From NCBI GenBank assembly GCA_018873245.2, contig JAEMBT020000001.1, positions 16,770,220 to 16,834,219 on the forward strand: a stretch of DNA of 64,000 nt, given 5' to 3'. Of this stretch, positions 22,742 to 34,142 are shown piece after piece; within the stretch, counting starts at the first letter, position 1, and every line of letters begins with the position of its first letter. This stretch comes from Archegozetes longisetosus. Taxonomy: Eukaryota; Arthropoda; Arachnida; Sarcoptiformes; Trhypochthoniidae. The notes beneath the pieces are model-generated. The model was not told the DNA's origin. It ran no database searches and was given only the letters and a program-made list of their open reading frames with translations. A program made the position numbers and the translations under genes.

Positions 22742-24068
22742 CAGATAAGATAATTTTAAATAAGATTGAAATTTCATATAACATTTATATTTATGTAATT
22801 CTTGAAGAAATTGATTAAAATGCCTTTCTGAAAACTACTGATTTTGAGGTTCAAGATATCCCGAAAGTCCGGAGTCTGGTCATCAGCTCTTTCGCCTATA
22901 TTTAATAATCATTTACAAGAATAAATATTTTATATTAATTTTTGCTTCGCTGAAATATACTCAAAAACATAAAATTTGGTACCTTTAATGAGACTCATCT
23001 AATTTTAGTCCGTTCAAAATATATTTATTGATGATTTGATCTATATTTATAATGATTGCGTAAAAAGTACTAAATATTGTAATTTAATATTTGGAAGTAC
23101 AATTTAATGTTGAGAGGCAAACAGATCAACCTGGTTTACCCTAAATCTACTAAGAACCTTTAATTTTTCAATTTCAGTTTCAGTCTATCCTTATAGTTTA
23201 AGGTCTTAGCTTTAGTTCAGTTAACCAATAAGACTAGCGCTAAAATCTGCATCAGATGAAAGTAAGTTACTCTAGTTCAGATCAGTCAAATAACAGTGAG
23301 ACTTACCTTATAATTACACAAGTTTAAATACTTTCAATAAAAATAATGAAAACAATAAAACCAGTTTCAATGAATTTGAGTTTCTAAGAAATTCACACAA
23401 CAAAGATGATATTCTCCGAAATTTATTGATCTCGTGTCTGAGCTTCATTTAAGTAGTAAATAATTTTAGTGAAACTAAACCAGAAATCATTCATAATGGT
23501 TTTAGATTTCATTCTTTTGATTGCAATAATTAATTAATTAATTGATATCAGGTTTTGAATACATGTAAATAATTTACTCCAATCCATCACTTTTCTAAAT
23601 TTTATGCACTTTTTTGAAAATATATTTTTATTGAAGGATATTTATGATCGGTATACTTTAAAAATGACTGCATTAAATCACATGACTTATAATTGATTAA
23701 GTTAAAAGTTGAATTGGATTAAGTTCGTAAATTCAACTTTAATACTACTCGTATTCATAGATTGTGTTAGTTCAATTTTATTAACGAGTTCCAAAGTAAA
23801 GCATTAGTTTGATTTTTACGCTGAGTTAATTTTGAATCGATATAAGCTATATCTAAATATAAACATAGTTCATTCTAATTGAATACTGGTACAACTCTTC
23901 AAAAGTCTGCTTTTATACGCAGATGAAGTTTGATTGATGCAAACAAATCTACTAAATATTTTTCAATTGATATTTATTACAATCAGCATACATAACATAA
24001 TTTATAATTTATTGAATAATACAAACATTTGACTCGAATATATTGACTAACCAATAAATATCTAATCT
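22742..24068. other. AT-rich DNA without recognisable genes
   Basis: No gene or repeat recognised. Confidence 0.35.
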
Positions 24069-24076
24069 TGAATATG

Positions 24077-24546
24077 CAGGGTGACCACCCGTCCCGTTTT
24101 TGATGGGACAGTCCCGTCTTTTGAAATATAAAAGACAGAAATTCCGTCAGACCAAAAACTCTCGACGGGACAATTAGTTGTCCCGTTTTTCAACCTTCAT
24201 TTTGAAAAATGTGTTTAGAAACATATTTCTTAGAAATTCAAACGTTGAATTTATTTTACAAATGATAAGGGTTTAAAAACCTAGTTTAATGTTTTCAAAA
24301 GTTATTGAATTTATATTTTCTGACTTATATATGATATACTTTCGAATAACTTTTGAAAGGTGCCATTTCTAACAAAATTTACCTTTAAAATCAACCATGA
24401 ACAATAATTTTAATATTGAAAATTATTGTTTGATACCTAAATATTTGTAATGACTAATAAAAGTGACATTCTTCTTTTTAAAAATGTAAGGATTCCCCTT
24501 TGATATTTTTGTCCCGTCATGAGACAAGCCAGAGGTGGTCACCCTA
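24077..24546. mobile_element. hAT-type MITE, copy 2 (470 bp)
   Basis: The ends are CAGGGTGACCACCCG and GGTGGTCACCCTA. A perfect 8-bp target duplication, TGAATATG, lies at 24069-24076 and 24547-24554. It shares ends and inner words with the copy at 7455-7964, in the same orientation. No transposase is present. Confidence 0.85.
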
Positions 24547-24781
24547 TGAATATGATAATCTTATTTTTTAATAATATCAATCATTATGAAAAAGGATATG
24601 GATTCATGAGCACATATCAATTAGGTTCAGAAATATTATTCCAATGAAGGCAATAATCTTCATGTTGGGAATTAAAACAATTATTATCTTATATCAAGTA
24701 TTTATAAGTACTTTTTTGGAGAAAAATAGAGAATTCTTACTTCGTATTTACGAAAATAGTTAATAATAAATAGCCTTCAAC

Positions 24782-25564
24782 GGGTAAATCCGGTCTAATG
24801 GGTCTAAGGGGTTTCCCGACCTCCCACCTCCAAGTGTAATACATCATTTGATTCAGTTCGTCGACCTGAACATTTTGACACCACACTTGACTACTTCCAA
24901 CCCGAACCTAACCATTTCTGGCCACCGAGACCTAACCCCCTCGAAAACGGGTAAACCTGGCTTTACCAAGTTATAACCCAAGCCAAACATGATTTAAACT
25001 AAGGCATAATAAGTTAGGTCGCTTCGCGACCTAACTTATTCTCCCTTAGTTTATATCAGGTTTGTTTGGGTTACGACTCGAGAATTCAGAGGGGCTATTC
25101 TCGAAGCGATCGTTAAGTTTAAGATCAAGTTTAGTACGATTTTAAGTAACGATCGATTCTCAAAGCGCTCGTTAATTGAAGATCGAGACTTAATTTAAAG
25201 ACAAGTAATGATCGATCTTATAATTAAGTAAGGATTGAGTTTAAGATTCGTACCAGAATTGCGCTACAGGTTTATCCATTACGAGGTACTAAACCAAATA
25301 ATGATGGATATCTCGAGAACTACTTGAGATAATTGATCAAGTGAGGTATCAAAATGCTCAGTTTGATGTCCTGAGTCCAATGATATATCACTTGGCGGGG
25401 TCAGCTACTCCCGTCGGGAGTTGTCTAGAAGTGGTCAGGTTCGGATCAGAAGTGGTCAAGTGTGGTGTCAAAATGTTCAAATTGACGAAGTGAATCCAAT
25501 TATATATCACACTCGGGGTGGGAGGTCGGGAGCCCCTTTAGACCCATTAGCCCGGAATCATCCC
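24782..25564. mobile_element. Fold-back DNA element 1
   Basis: Outer arms (about 24782-24910 and 25440-25564) are inverted copies: TCTAATGGGTCTAAGGGG with CCGACCTCCCACC, against GGTGGGAGGTCGG with CCCCTTTAGACCCATTAG. A central hairpin, AATAAGTTAGGTCGC with GCGACCTAACTTATT, lies near 25010-25043. TTCAA stands on both sides and may be the target duplication. A degenerate ATCGTTAAG / GATCG repeat block sits at 25090-25250. It is noncoding. Confidence 0.65.
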
Positions 25565-25659
25565 TTCAAACAATAAAATCTGACTCTTTTCTTATCAATT
25601 CTTTCAATGAATGACATCAACTATGAGTTGAAAAAATATATGATTTCGAAATAATATTT

Positions 25660-26735
25660 ACTTTTATTTTTAGCTGCTTGATACAATTCTACCATTTAAA
25701 GAAATAGAGCAAGCGTTTAACAATCTAGATGACTTATTTGCTTCAAAATGAATAGATGAAGCGCTATTTATGGTGAACACCCGACTTAACACAAAGGATG
25801 TGCCATCCATAATGATAGGAAATTCTCATCATGAAGGTCATTCTTCCAAACATAAAACGATAAGCTAAACTACTTATGAGTGTTGTTGGCATAATCCAAG
25901 CCCAATATAAGAATTTTGACCAATAGTTTTTATTATGTTCGTTGATTTCTGAATAGATAGCGTTCAATGATTTAATATATTTACATAAGTTCAATAGTCT
26001 ATTATTTTGTATCATTTTTTCATTAATAGCTCTGAGTTTACTTTTCACGTAATAACAAATTATATAGAAATAAACCTATTGCCATAAAATAAAGTTAAAG
26101 ATATTTATGATTCTTAAGTAAAAAATTAAACTAAAGGAATAGCCAAAACAATAAACTTCAAGGCTGAAACTTCCTGACCAAATGAAGCTAAACATAGTAG
26201 TGAACCAAACAGAGGGAATACTAAACTTGAATAGAATTGACAAACCAGAAATTATGTTTTCGACACTTTAATCATTTTATAAATTTCTACTTCATTTATG
26301 AGACCAGTACTTTTTGGTGGAACCAAATCAGAAATCATTTCGGATGGTTTGAGATATGAGGGATTTATACCATTCTTATAATTGTAATAATGAATGATTT
26401 GTGATACATGAGCTAAAACCATCATTAGAGCTATAGTGATATTCAAATTAATTCTAAGATTTATAAAGTGAGGAAAATCACCAATTAGTTTGAGTAGATC
26501 TGAATCTTCATCAGACAATAGTGATGAAATGACAAATCTAATGGTTAACTGTAAAAAATGATTAGTATAAACAGAGGATTATGAAATCTTCTCCTTTTGA
26601 CTAATTCAACTGGATATAGAGATAATCCAATTCTATACAAATGAGTTTCAGCGCTTTCAATAACAACATTTTCATGTAATAATTCGTTTAGATTGAATTC
26701 CTTTGATCTTTTATCCATAAGAATTGATATTCTTT
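25660..26735 (-). pseudogene. Decayed 7TM chemoreceptor-like gene
   Basis: Successive minus-strand frames together look like one membrane protein: RSKEFNLNELLHENVVIESA and THLYRIGLSLYPVEL (about 26720-26580), SDLLKLIGDFPHFINLRINL then LINEVEIYKMIKVSK (26520-26255), a hydrophobic middle (WFTTMFSFIW) and VYFYIICYYVKSKLRAINEK (about 26060), ending beyond NRLLNLCKYIKSLNAIYSEI near 25660. Stops and frameshifts separate the parts. The pattern fits a gustatory-receptor-like multigene family, but the family name is inference. Confidence 0.5.
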
Positions 26736-27265
26736 AGTCTTTTAGCTAAATTTCAGGTATCTTGAATGGAATACAAACGTAAGCTGAAAAGTGAAATGTT
26801 ATTGAATGAATAACAAGTTTGATTAATATATTTCGTGCTTTTTGATAATTTTGCTCTATGGAATTAGAGGAGATATTAATTCTTCTTCAAAATAATATAT
26901 AATTATTATAAATGTAATATTTTTATAATACTAGTGTTGAATGTCAATTATTAATTTATGTATTTAGAAAAGTTATTAAAAACTTAATTTTCTTACTTTC
27001 ATTCTATAAATGGCAAAAGTCATACATGTTTTTCGCAATTCAAAAATCGACTATCAAATTTTATTAATAATTAATAAAGTTAAATTGAAAAATTGTTACC
27101 CATTTTTTTCTATATCCTGTATTTACTTTTAAATCTATTGATCCAACTATCTCTTGCTTTAAAATTAATATTCAATTCTCGAGATTTCTGTATCGCCCAT
27201 TTTTTAAAATTAATATTATGGACTGTAAAGAATGTAAGAATCATGTAATGTAGTAAAGTTATATA
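26736..27265. other. AT-rich DNA without recognisable genes
   Basis: No gene or repeat recognised. Confidence 0.3.
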
Positions 27266-27641
27266 GAACTCTGGAGTTAACCTAGCCCCTCCGTAATGTT
27301 TCTGAACATTATTTCAAAAATCTACCCTTTTTTGGTCGAGTTCATTAGAGTTTATACCAATAAAAACCATCCAAATCTAAAACTCACCGAATTATTCCTT
27401 TTTTATATATTAGTAGATTGTATAATAATATGATGCGATATAAAAAAGGTTTCAATTTGTTTCAGTAATTAATGCAATTAAGGACATTTGAGTCTTCATT
27501 ATAACAAGAGGTGACTGTACTACCCCAATGAATTTCCTATTACTTCTAAAGTATCATTTTGGAAGAGTCCAATTTAGAATAAAGGAGTGGAAGGCATAAA
27601 ACATTACGGAGGGACTAAGTTAACTCCAGAACTGTCTTATG
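27266..27641. mobile_element. MITE with about 38-bp inverted ends
   Basis: The left end GAACTCTGGAGTTAACC continues TAGCCCCTCCGTAATGTTT. The right end AAACATTACGGAGGGAC continues TAAGTTAACTCCAGAACTG. They match as inverted repeats with a few changes. The inner part is AT-rich and noncoding. Confidence 0.65.
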
Positions 27642-28379
27642 CTACTCATTTTTCCCATATAGTATTGCAATATATACTTATTGCAAAAAGCAAGTGTAAA
27701 TTTTTTGCATAAAAAACAAAAATAACTAATCATTAAAGTTTTAAAATAATACAATTGTTTCAAATAGAGTGAAAGATGCACACCTCAGAACTAACTTCAA
27801 ACGTTTTGAAGTTTAAGGTTTATTTACGAAATAAATGCAACATTAATTCAAAAATTCGTCAACTCTATGCCAAATAGTATATTAAAGAACATAACAAAGA
27901 ATGGAAGAACTATTGATTTTTATTTATTAAGTATCGGTTGTTTATTTAAGTTTTATTAGCTGGAATTATTTTTAAAAGTTATGTTTAGCTTTAATGCTTT
28001 ATATCACGCGCTCGAGTGGCCGAGTCTTGACTAAAATCTTACAAATATCTTTTAATGGTTTTGTGTACATAATAAAATTTCATCTCATTATCTCAAGTAT
28101 TTTTTAGGTTATTCAAAGAACATTGACTGGATTTATCAATTTGAAACGAACTGTATTTCAAAATGATATGATCATGTGAAAGCATAATGACATTTACACA
28201 ACTTATTGCGTAAGAACAGATCTGTAATAGCTTATGTAGTATGCGAAAGAGCTTACTGAACAACATAATATTATATTTTCACTTTATAGTTTCTAAACTT
28301 ATTCATATTATTTAGTCAATTAATTATCTAGGGTTGTTTTAGAAAATAAACAAACAAGTTTCTTAAGAATTGCATCATT
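27642..28379. other. AT-rich DNA without recognisable genes
   Basis: No gene or repeat recognised. Confidence 0.3.
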
Positions 28380-28720
28380 TGCTTAATGTTTATAAGAGAA
28401 ATCTGGCCTCCAATTCAAATTCGATATGAATTTAATAGTTAATTGTGTAAATACTATTAAGTTGAATTGACCTTCAATTTTGTTGTTATAACATATATTC
28501 GAAACTTTTCGTGTCTGAAAGACTCGCTATCACTTCAAAATATTATCTCTATATATAAACTAAATAACTGGTATCTTCATATAGTTTAACAATTTTCCTA
28601 TTCATCTCTTTGATCGCACTTTATTTGTGAGTATTATTTAATATTAATGTCTTTAATTCAATTGATTAAAATATTTATATCGTATTAGTGTGGAAAAGAT
28701 GAATTCAATTCTAACTGAGT
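28380..28720 (+). pseudogene. P450 upstream block plus orphan first exon (relic)
   Basis: Bases 28380-28552 repeat the P450 upstream block, with AAATCTGGCC, GACCTTCAAT, GTGTCTGAAAGACT and TATTATCTCTATATATA. Bases 28553-28626 align to the 74-nt anchor exon: the open part reads SYSLTIFLFISLIALYL and stops at the same GTGAGTATT donor. No in-frame ATG remains. About 90 bases of intron-like sequence follow before similarity ends. The complete P450 B first exon lies 590 bases downstream. Confidence 0.6.
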
Positions 28721-28869
28721 TCATTTTAATAATTATCCCTGGGCGAAAATAATAGAATTAATAATAAATAGAGAATATTTATCTAAAAAATTTCGATCGA
28801 GATTTTCTTTAAAAAGTAGACTTCAATGCTTTTTATGCTTATAATTTTGAGCATAAGGCTGGAATTTCA

Positions 28870-31800
28870 AAAATCAAACATTAACTCATACCTCATTAAA
28901 ATGAAATTTTATGAAATATTCATTTTACGAATTAATTACTTATTTTAAGCAGTTTTTTATACAATAACTGACATGTTTACAACAATTTTCTCGTCTACTG
29001 ACTGATAATAAGAGGAATCTGGCCTTCAGTAGAGGTTTTCTGCTTATCTAATGATTAACTGCATGAATATAGTTGATTGAAGTGACCTTCAATGTAGTTC
29101 TTATCTCATACTGTCAAAACCTTTGGTGTCTGAAATACTAAAATATTTAAAATTATTATATTAAAATAAGTTTCATAATAGGAACCGAATAAGTGCTCAA
29201 CTTTTATCAAACATGTATTTTCTCATTGGATTTAATTCATTAACTATGATCACAATATTACCAATTATTTTGGTCGCACTTTATTTGTGAGTATTACTTA
29301 ATGTTAATTTTTCAATGTGCTAACCTTGAGCCCAGATATAAAACTGCTTTACTCTCAAAATTGTCACAAAATCTAAATAGTCGTAAATCTAAAGCAGTAT
29401 ACATCTGAAGATTATGGTCAATTCTACTAAATTGTCCTGAATTACGCACAATTCTGTAGAATTAATTAAATTTACAGATAGCATTATTTCAATTTTAGGA
29501 CTTATACACAATTTTAAGTTAATTAAGGATTAGATTTCAAACTTTAAAAGAAATAGAATTCGAAATAATATGGGACTAAAGATGCAGAACAAGTACTAAT
29601 ATTCATTTAATTTATTCAACTTATACTTTTATATCTCTGTTTGCGCCTAAATTTAGTTCATATTGTATTTAATTAATTTTAGAAAAATATTTTTTAAGTA
29701 TAAATAATAGTATTTGTATTAAAGTAGAGAATATTAAAGTTAGTTATCATTTTGATGCATTTGCCCTTCTTAACAGATATTGTCAGTTATTTGAGTTAAT
29801 TTTTAAAAATTATTAATTTAACTCTTATTTAAAATTTAGTTGATTTGACAAATATATACAGAGTCTTTCTTATTATACTCGGTATTATTACCTATTACGG
29901 ATGAAAGTTTTCCTTAAATTACAGTACAAGTGAAGTAAAACTCATAATAACCGGTTATCGTTTGATGAATGAAAAAGAGAAAAACACGTTTAGAGTTACG
30001 CTTAAGTTATATTAAAATACAGAGTCCAAATTTATATTGAATCTGAATTTAATCAATTTAGGCTAATCTTTATTTTTACTTAAAAAATTTTGAATATGAG
30101 TTTAGTATATTCTACATCTGAATCATCAGAAGTATCACTTTTTAAAACTGCTGATTCACAACTGAAGTAAAGTTATGTGACTTCTGATGCAATGATATGC
30201 AGTAAACAATATGCTGTACGTAAAGCACATAACGCTATTAAACTATATAAGTTCATAATTTTTAATTTCTATCCAATTAATTAACATTAAAATTGATGTT
30301 TTGTGATGCTAATGAATTATTAATTTTTTCAGTGAAACATGCCTTGACTTTTAATATGAATAAAACACAAATCAAAGAGAATAATTAAAATAAAATCCGA
30401 TAAAGAAGTTAACTCGAGATAATCGCCTATTACTCGTTTCAAATTAAGTATACTTTTATAATAAAAGTAGAACCCACAATAAAAAAAATATATGAAATAC
30501 ATAATGCTATAATTATCACTATTTTTAAAGTTTACTATTTCAAAATTTTGATTGTATTTCATATAAACGGAGGACTATAAGAAAGGCCTGAACTCTCAAA
30601 CCTTAATAAAAGCTTCATTAATACAAACCAATTCTTTAATAGACTTATAGTTAACAAAACTATTGCTTAGTCTTACGTTTTAATTACTTAGGCCAATTTT
30701 TCTGTCTTTTAAACAAATTTTGAATACAAACTATAATTATTTTGCAGTGAAAAATTCATGGACTTGTGTAAAGCAATTATAATATAATATATAGTTTTAT
30801 TAAGCAGTTATTTAACTCGTAATTACAAATATTGGTCTTCTCGTGGAATCGATGGCCCAAAACCAATTGTATTTTTTGGGACACTGTATGAAATATTCTT
30901 CAAACCAATCCCTGAAATGTTCGAGCAAAACAGCAACAAATATGGAAAAATTTATGGGTAAAAAATTTTGACTCCTATATAAATCAAAGATTATAAATTA
31001 AATGGTGTATTGCTTTATAAAACAAAGAACGTTTATGGGCACTCGTCCTATTCTTATGATAGCAGAACCTGAACTGATAAAAAATATGAACATCAAAGAC
31101 TTCCATATATTTGTTGATCACAATGATATCACAACTGGTGATCCATTAAATGACAGATCATTGTTCAACTTACTTGGAGATGAGTGGAAGAAAATGAGAT
31201 CTATTGTGAGTTTAATTATGACAATATTTACTTTTAAAATTGTAAGAATCATTTTTGAATTATTATTTTTAAAGATAAGTCCAACGTTCTCAAGTGGAAA
31301 AATGAGAAGAATGCATCCTTTGATTGAAGATTGTGTCAACAGTCTTAAAAACGTATTAATTAAAAAAGCAAACGATAATAACAATGAAATAGAATTGAAA
31401 AAATTGATGGGAAACTTAACAATGGATGTGATCGCTTCGTGTGCTTTTGGAACTAAAATCGATACACACAATGAACCAAATAATCAATTCGTTAAAAACG
31501 CAGAAATCGTATTTCGAGGCAATTGGAGATTTTTGTTCTTCTTTTTGCTAAAGACAACATTTCCAAAAATTTTGGATATAATAAAATTTGAAGTAACAGA
31601 TCCTAAAGTAGCACATTTCTTTAGATCAGCGGTTTGTATTTTATGAATAAATTGATATTTAACAGTTAATTAATTAAAAATTTTCTATATTCGAACTCAG
31701 ATAAGATCAATACTTAATAGACGTAAATCAGAAACAAATGGAGTAAAACACACTGACTTTTTACAATTAATGATTAACGCGAATAAGAAAACTGATGCCG

Positions 31801-32583
31801 AAGAACCGGATGAAGACTCTGTTAATAATGAAATACTTTATGGACAATTAGATGAAAAACAATCGATAGATAATAAATCCAAAACAGAGATAACAGAAGA
31901 CGATATATTAGCCACATCTTTCTTATTTTTTATCGCTGGTTTTGAAACGACAGCATCTCTTCTGTCGTTTTTATTTTATTCACTGGCTTTAAATGAAGAA
32001 TGTCAACAAAAATTATATGAAGAAGTACTTAGTTATAATGGAAAGTTTGATTACGACAGTATCGCAAAAATGCCTTATTTAGATTCATGCATTGCAGAAA
32101 CATTAAGACTTTATAATCCTCTGGGGGCCATTGGTAGAATAGCTTCTGAAGACTATAAATTGGGTATTTAATAATATCAAAAACTAATGAGAAAAATTCT
32201 GAAAATAAAATTAATTTTTTATTTAATTGTAAGGTGATACTGGAATTACTATACCTAAAGGTATGATCGTTAACTTCGATATTCAAAGTATTCATCACAA
32301 TCCAGAATATTATCCAACCCCTTATAAGTGGGATCCCGAACGTTTTATGCCTGAAAATAGAGACAAATTGACTCCTTATACTTATCTTCCATTTGGAATC
32401 GGACCACGAAATTGTGTTGGAATGAGATTTGCATTAATGGAAGCAAAGACAACAGTCGTTCATTTGGTTAATAAATTTCGATTCGTCAAATCGAAAAATA
32501 CTCAGGTTCCATTGAAGTTTAAGAAATTTGATTTCTTGTTGAACGCAGGCAATATTAATGTTGGTGTTGAGTTAAGAAAATAA
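28870..32583. repeat. Right arm of the P450 inverted duplication
   Basis: This is the reverse-complement partner of 8374-12265 and contains P450 B and its upstream block. Similarity stops just after the P450 stop codons. Confidence 0.8.
29213..32583 (+). CDS. Cytochrome P450 B (CYP3-clan-like), six exons, 523 residues
   Basis: My exon model is 29213-29286, 30808-30957, 31028-31205, 31275-31631, 31701-32163 and 32234-32583. Each exon has exactly the same length as its counterpart in P450 A, all junctions are GT-AG and in phase, and the joined frame is open. Exon 1 encodes the membrane anchor (MYFLIGFNSLTMITILPIIL). Further on are YLTRNYKYWSSRGIDGP, AGFETT (332), ETLR (386), PERF (442) and FGIGPRNCVG with the heme cysteine at 468. 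It differs from A by roughly ten residues in exon 4 and seven in exon 6, yet the compared part of exon 5 is identical in protein. It is an ER-bound mono-oxygenase of unknown substrate and looks intact. Confidence 0.88.
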
Positions 32584-32879
32584 CGTTCATTGATTATTTG
32601 ACAAAATTTTTGAGGGCATAGCAAATTTACTATATTATTTAACTCCATATTTGACTTATGTTAATGTAATTCGAATTAATATCTTAAAATTTTGATTATA
32701 TTTAGACATGATTTATAACTTTGATTTAAAGGTTTGATAGCTATAGAAAGTTTGGTTTAATCACATTGTATTAACTCAACAATTTTAAAAGATTATTTGT
32801 TCGATTATATCAGTTCCAAAGTCTATTCATTTTATGAATCAATCACATATTTAGAGTTATTTTTGAAAACAAATAACTG
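32584..32879. other. 3' flank of P450 B
   Basis: AT-rich, no features, and not similar to the 3' flank of P450 A. Confidence 0.3.
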
Positions 32880-33060
32880 ACTTCTGAAGAATTGTATTAC
32901 ATTTTTATAAGAGAAATACAACCTTCAACTCCTATTTGATAGTAATTTAATTGTAGTGACTTAATTTTGTTGTAATGATATATTCAAAACTTTGAATGTC
33001 TGAATTGACTATCGCTTGAAAATACTATCTCTATATATGTTTCACAACTGGTAACCAATT
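32880..33060 (+). promoter_or_regulatory. Another copy of the P450 upstream block
   Basis: It contains TAAGAGAAATACAACCTTCA, TAATTTTGTTGTAATGATAT, TGTCTGAATTGACTATCGC and TACTATCTCTATATATG, followed by GGTAACCAATTAGTG, which resembles GGAACCGAATAAGTG just before the P450 B start. No first exon follows here; the nearest plus-strand one is at 50421, beyond the LTR array. Confidence 0.5.
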
Positions 33061-33388
33061 AGTGTTTAAGAACGATGCCAATAAGTCTATGGGATTCTGT
33101 CTATAGAGGCACTCGGGATCTGATGATATATTTTGATAGAGGTCATCAGCCTGATCAAAAATGCCAATGGGCCTACCTCCGTACAACTTATAGTTTAAGC
33201 GTCAGATGGCGTTAGTTTTAAAATGGGATAAAATATACATTTATTCGGTGGATATTAAAGATATCGAAAAATGATTTTCATATTTGTACTCAGTGTTAAA
33301 TACTACATCGAAACCATATATCATAAATTCAAAAATCTTAAATTCAAAAAATCGAAAAATTCGATACAAAATTCGAACATCTCGAAAA

Positions 33389-33392
33389 CTAT
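33389..33392. repeat. Target-site duplication CTAT, left
   Basis: CTAT directly precedes the first LTR and is repeated directly after the third LTR (50099-50102). Confidence 0.7.
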
Positions 33393-33854
33393 TGTGAGAG
33401 TGGATTTTTATATAGCGAAATAACAACTCTGACTTTAACAATTAACAATCTTTATTAAAATATAAATTGAATGATAATACATAAAGATTTAAATGTATCG
33501 CACAGAGTCTAAGCTCTCTCGCACTCTCTTACTAACTCACTTAATTTCTACTCTATTACTCTCTCTTTTTATACTCTTCTGACTAATTAATGAAAGGATG
33601 TTTAAGAATATTTTCGAGTTATAATTTTGAGAAAAGTTATTCCTAAAAAGGGATGTTCAAGCATTCCAGTATTAGATTCCCATAACAATTAATTTCCTAT
33701 TGTAATTAAATTAGAATAAGAATTTGCTTTTACAATTAGAGCGAACTAAACAAAACCTTTTATAGTCATAACGAAATAAGAGTTAAACTTTCATTCTCAT
33801 AACAAATAGAAAGTTTACAAAACAAATTAAAATACTTTTTGTTTTAATATAACA
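33393..33854 (-). repeat. LTR 1 (3' LTR of copy A), 462 bp
   Basis: It begins TGT and ends ACA. On the sense (minus) strand it has a TATA box, TATAAAAAG (33565-33573), and AATAAA (about 33444) further downstream, giving a plain U3-R-U5 order. It looks identical to LTR 3 by eye. Confidence 0.9.
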
Positions 33855-34142
33855 TATGGGTCGGGTACTTAGGCTTTGACTCTAAAGCAGAATATTGTTC
33901 GATTACATATTAATAATATTGATTACATATAGATATATATATTATACAAAAAATGTAAATTTAAGAATAAGTCAAATTTAAGATTATAGGTATTTAATTA
34001 AACATATAAAGGTTATATGAATTTATTGATAGTAATTAAAAATATTAAGTGAATTATAAAGTTAAAAGAAAAAATTATAATAATTAAATTGTATTGAGAC
34101 AGTGTTCTCTAAGGAACAATGCGTTTGTCACATTCACACGTT

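Noticed and set aside
28005-28060. tRNA-like GCTCGAGTGGCCGAGT stretch
   Set aside because: It recalls a Leu/Ser tRNA D-arm, but no anticodon arm, T-arm or acceptor stem follows.
30329-30562. 77-codon minus-strand frame inside P450 B intron 1
   Set aside because: AT-rich chance frame with no counterpart in the matching intron of P450 A.
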